Source: Eleginops maclovinus (lineage: Eukaryota > Chordata > Actinopteri > Perciformes > Eleginopidae). Taken from it: a stretch of DNA of 64,000 nt. Under the pieces are notes generated by a model, which did not search any database, was not told the DNA's origin, and was given only the letters and a program-made list of their open reading frames with translations. Numbering within the stretch: the stretch's first letter is position 1; every line of letters begins with the position of its first letter. A program made the translations under genes and the position numbers. Positions 61,001 to 64,000 of the stretch are shown here, in pieces. The DNA lies in the NCBI RefSeq assembly GCF_036324505.1, contig NC_086367.1, positions 22,983,578 through 23,047,577 on the forward strand, given 5' to 3'.

Positions 61001-64000
61001 GTTGAAAGAAAAATGTATAAAAAATAAATAAAACACAAAATAAAATCAGAAACAAACAAAAGCTTCTTTTGTTTTTTCCACAGAAGCCCTTGGAGGAATT
61101 ACACACCAGAAGTACAATCAGAAACCAGGTTTAACCATCAGTAATGTAAATATCTAAAGCATGTAACATTTCAAAAGTCATAAAAGTTCCTTATGTTCGG
61201 ATCCCAGTTTTTGTGTTCATAGTTTACTGTTTTATTTTGAAATGTTTGTCACTTCCTGTCTTGTCTAATTTACTTCCTGTCTTTAGTTTCCCTCCTGTCT
61301 GATCGTCTGATTGTGCTCACCTGTTGCCCCTGTGTTTCACCTCCCCTTCCCAGCTGTGTCTTGTCTTGTGATTACCCTCCTCTGTATTTAGTCTCGTCTT
61401 CCCTGTGTGTCCTTTGTCGCGTCGTCTTCGTCGTTGTTTGCCTGTCCCCCTGTGATGTCTTGGATCTCCCTTTTCCACCGGTTCGTCTGAGTTTTCATTT
61501 GATACTTTTCCTGTGTTGTAACTTTTCCTGCATTCCTAGTTTTGCATTTTGGTTTTCAGCTTTTCTCTGAATAAAAGCTCCCCTTTTGACACACTGTTGT
61601 ACCCCTGCCTCCTCTATTGCTTCTGCGCCTGGGTCCTTTCCCCCTATCCGTGACACCTTATAGACAATCAGGATGATAATAGAGTTCCTGAGGGAACCTT
61701 TCGGGATCCTGCTAAGTTTCAGTTTGAGAACAATTACATACAGCTTAGATCAAATAAATGGTGTTACCTGTGTTTTCTGTCTTTAGATCTTCCAGCTGTT
61801 TCTCACTGACACCCAGTCTGCCCTCAATATCTGAGGGAGGTATACATTAGTTCAGAGGTTAAACAAGAACCCTTATATGGTTTCAAAAAGGAGGATCAGG
61901 GTTCATTCTGGCTTATAAAGGGTTCCTCAGGGATCCATTCCTCTACAGTTCCAGCCTGAAGATGTATTTGAAGGTTTACCTGTGTTTTCTGTCCTCAGAT
62001 CTTCCAGCTGTTTCTCACTGACACTCATTCTGTCCTCCAGAGCTGAACAGAAATCATGTTTAATTTAAGGGTTTAATATTTGTATTATTAAAGGTTTTCT
62101 GAAGACTTACCTTCATTGTGATTCTCTATCTGCTCCAGTTGTGTCTCAGTGACTGTGAGTCTGAGCTTCAGAGCTGATAAACAACCAGATGTTATTCACT
62201 TATATTTTGACTGAGTCTGGATTGAAAGTGTAAATGATAAAGGTAGCACAGATATAACTCCACCTGTAGTGTTGGTCTGACTTTCTGTCAGTCTGGACTC
62301 CATCAGGGAAAGTTGAACAGACTGAACTGAAAACAAAATCAGAACAAATCTTTTCAAATCATTTTAGATATATGAAGATAAATGAGCTGAGAAGTTCAGC
62401 CCTCGTGATGTTTCAAGAATGATCATCCCTCTCATAAATTGGTTGGATCCTCAACAGTTTCAGTATTAAGATTTATGTTAAAGTGTCTACCTGTGATTTC
62501 TGTCTTCAGATCATCCAGCTGTTTCTCACTGACACCCAGTCTGACCTCCAGAGCTGAACAGCAAACCATTCATGTTTAATGTAATGCTTTAATTTAATGT
62601 CCAGCAGTGTCTCACTCAGTAGGGGCTTGGACTGGGAAACGTAGGGTCGCCGGTTCAAGTCCCCGAACAGACTTGAAATATGGAAGGTGGACTGCTACTT
62701 GGAGAGGTCCCAGTTCACCTCCTGTGGTGCCGTTGAGCAACGCACAGAACACCTCCAATCCCCCCTCCCCATTGCTCCCCGGGCGCTGCACAATAGCTGC
62801 CCACTGCTCCTAGTACTAGGATGGGTTAAATGCAGAGGACACATTTCACTGTGTGTGCTCTGCTGTGTGCATGTGACTGATAAAGAGGGTTTCATCCTCT
62901 GATTCTATCTATCTTAATTAGTGATTATTTAAAGTGTTTATTAAAGAGTTTATGATAGTACCTGCAGTCTGCTGCTCCAGCTGTTTCTCAGTGGATCCCA
63001 GTCTGACTTCCAGAGCTGAACAACAATCATATGTTTATTTATATATTTATTAACCAAGTTTGGTTTTACAATCTTCAGACAAATCCAGATATTAAATATA
63101 AGTGTAGGTAAAAATGTTACTACAAATATAACTCTACCTGTGGTGTTGTTCTGACTCTCTGTCAGTCTGGACTCCATCAAAGAAAGTTGAACAGATCGAA
63201 CTGAAAACACAAAATCACAACAACCAGATATCTGCCTTTAACATCTGCACAATAATATGTTTAGTAATAAGTCAAACACATGGGTTACTATTTACAAAAT
63301 TACAATTACTGAGGTTTATATTTATTATATAATATGAGCTGAGAAGTCACACGGGCTCTGTGAAGAAGCATCAACCATCACAGTTCATTGGCGACTATAA
63401 AGGAGTTCCTCAGGGAGCCGTGTTGGATCCTCTACAGTTTCAGTCTGAAGATTTATATTTAAAGTGTCTACCTGTGATTTCTGTCTTCAGATCTTCCAGC
63501 TGTCTCCCACTGACACCCAGTCTGACCTCCAGAGCTGAACAGCAAACCATTCATGTTTAATGTAATGCTTTAATTAGTGATTATTTAAAGGTAACATCAT
63601 GGAGTTTATTATTTTACCGGCAGTCTGCTGCTCCAGTTGCGTCTCAGTGGATGTTAGTCTGACTTCCAGAGCTGAAAAACAATCAGGTGTTATTAGTTTA
63701 TATATTTACTGAGTCAGAATGAGAACTCTTCAGTAAAGTCGAGACTCTACCTGTAGTGTTTCTTTCACCTTCTGTCAGTCTGGACTCCATAAAGGAAAGA
63801 GTAACAGATTGAACTGAAAACAGAAAACCATAAGAATATATATAATCGTGTTATATATTTGAAAGCCACAATAATATGTTGTAACTGTGTTATTCACTGG
63901 ATGTTTATACATATGTTCAGAGGTTAAGCAAGTACTGAGAAGTCCTATGTTTGATAGAGGTGCATTCTTGCTGATAAAGGAGTTCCTCAGGGAACCGTGT
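54809..64000 (-). CDS. C1q-domain protein with tandem-exon coiled-coil stalk (3' part of gene)
   Basis: Read on the minus strand, two C-terminal exons encode a complete globular C1q domain and at least 27 short upstream exons encode 11-22 residue heptad-like segments. Every stalk exon is in phase 1 at both ends. The first exon, and any signal peptide, lie beyond the right edge. By domain the product should be secreted and trimeric with a long alpha-helical stalk, as in other teleost C1q-domain families; there is no collagen Gly-x-y repeat in the exons seen. I cannot assign an orthologous gene name. One stalk exon (59038-59101) has a one-base insertion. A LINE and a SINE have inserted in introns. 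Confidence 0.8.
55355..55483 (-). CDS. Exon with N-terminal third of C1q domain
   Basis: Encodes [19 protein letters not shown] then [20 protein letters not shown], the first strands of a C1q domain (VAFSA and NIG-x-AYN are typical). The acceptor is preceded, on the minus strand, by an unusually pure C-run (the G-run at 55487-55505 on +). Confidence 0.9.
55689..57503 (-). CDS. Stalk exons, proximal block (10 exons)
   Basis: Minus-strand exons at 55689-55751, 55922-55984, 56169-56222, 56311-56373, 56520-56582, 56667-56708, 56791-56823, 56905-56967, 57297-57359 and 57441-57503. Most are 63 nt (21 codons, three heptads); others are 54, 42 and 33 nt. Typical reads are [58 protein letters not shown] and [10 protein letters not shown]. 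All are phase 1-1 with AG acceptor and GT donor. This block is the most diverged part of the array. Confidence 0.8.
57504..58627. other. Exon-free gap in the C1q stalk array
   Basis: About 1.1 kb without a recognisable stalk exon. A degenerate copy of the GTTCCTCAGGGATCC intron motif is at 57616-57630, and CAGCCGCGGAAAAATGAAGA at about 57751 resembles a dispersed fish repeat. It probably represents lost repeat units plus inserted sequence. Confidence 0.45.
58628..59990 (-). CDS. Stalk exons, middle block (8 exons, one broken)
   Basis: Minus-strand exons at 58628-58690, 58795-58857, 59038-59101 (64 nt, frame-broken), 59178-59231, 59335-59397, 59495-59557, 59787-59840 and 59928-59990. Reads include [75 protein letters not shown] and [19 protein letters not shown]. 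Three exon types recur: an SVQLSLM type ending in Asn-rich sequons, an [14 protein letters not shown] type and an [10 protein letters not shown] type. Confidence 0.8.
60008..61029 (+). mobile_element. 5'-truncated LINE (L1/Tx1-like ORF2 3' end)
   Basis: Broken frames encode [42 protein letters not shown], and then [20 protein letters not shown] followed by [10 protein letters not shown], the Cys/His block found at the C-terminus of L1/Tx1-type ORF2 proteins. It ends in an A-rich tail (ATAAAAAATAAATA). AAAACACAAAATAA occurs at both edges (59994-60007 and 61030-61043), a 14-bp target duplication. The RT domain is absent and several stops are present, so it is dead. Confidence 0.75.
61190..61660. 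repeat. CT-rich interspersed-repeat-like segment
   Basis: A pyrimidine-rich stretch ending GAATAAAAGCTCCCC and CCTGGGTCCTTTCCCCC, which resembles dispersed sequence seen in many fish introns. It interrupts the stalk exon array between two repeat units. Class not determined; the small ORF at 61313-61570 is not convincing. Confidence 0.35.
61768..63813 (-). CDS. Stalk exons, distal block (10 exons, most regular)
   Basis: Minus-strand exons at 61768-61830, 61980-62042, 62111-62173, 62264-62326, 62491-62553, 62962-63015, 63138-63200, 63472-63534, 63618-63671 and 63751-63813. In transcript order they repeat type A ([19 protein letters not shown]), type C ([18 protein letters not shown]) and type B ([19 protein letters not shown]). 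The units around 62491-63200 and 63472-63813 are close copies even in their introns, so this end holds the youngest duplications. Confidence 0.82.
62596..62912 (+). mobile_element. tRNA-derived SINE in a C1q-gene intron
   Basis: Carries CGGTTCAAGTCCCCG, the GATGGGTTAAATGCAGAGG core and a tail ending GATAAAGAGGGTTTCATCC. The paralogous intron at about 63555-63590 reads straight through without it, which defines the insertion point. Confidence 0.72.

Overview
This window is vertebrate nuclear DNA, almost certainly from a ray-finned (teleost) fish. Genes are split into many short exons with GT...AG introns. Introns are loaded with (AC)n/(GT)n microsatellites, tRNA-headed SINEs, hAT-like DNA transposon remains and a truncated L1/Tx1-type LINE. 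The gene order MGA then MAPKBP1 is the one known from tetrapods (human 15q15). Gene calls rest on reading conserved protein segments by eye; no database search was run.

Layout. (1) 1-733: upstream/5' sequence of MGA. (2) 734-20034, + strand: MGA, the T-box plus bHLHZip partner of MAX, reconstructed as 25 coding exons (about 2,980 codons). Two T-box/DUF4801-like regions, a Cys-rich region, an acidic coding repeat, two HLH-zipper modules and the conserved C-terminal tail are visible. A complete hAT-like element with an 8-bp target duplication sits in one intron. (3) 20035-22099: MGA 3' UTR, a short intergenic spacer and the GC-rich 5' region of the next gene. (4) 22100-52250, + strand: MAPKBP1, a WD40 JNK-scaffold protein, about 30 coding exons plus an 18-nt candidate microexon (about 1,620 codons). 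Introns 1 and 2 (15 kb) are dominated by AC/GT arrays, two large minisatellites and a GACA array. (5) 52251-54808: MAPKBP1 3' UTR, a third minisatellite and a duplicated poly(A) region. (6) 54809-64000, - strand: the 3' part of a secreted C1q-domain gene whose stalk is encoded by at least 27 tandemly repeated, phase 1-1 exons of 33-63 nt; its 5' end lies beyond the window.

Most notable: MAPKBP1 intron 2 carries a near-identical inverted, chimeric copy of MAPKBP1 exon 15 fused through a 5-bp microhomology to the exon 8 splice-site region and bounded by GT arrays; MGA has a second HLH-zipper module with an identical 112-nt zipper exon; and the C1q gene stalk is a three-exon higher-order repeat that also carries a fossil reverse-transcriptase motif in its introns. 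Four single-base frame breaks, all of the -1 type and in otherwise intact reading frames, affect MGA (three) and MAPKBP1 (one); they may be assembly errors and should be resolved first.

Functionally the three genes are not an operon or pathway: MGA is a nuclear transcription repressor, MAPKBP1 a cytoplasmic/spindle-associated scaffold, and the C1q protein is probably extracellular. What they share here is a local history of microsatellite- and repeat-driven rearrangement.
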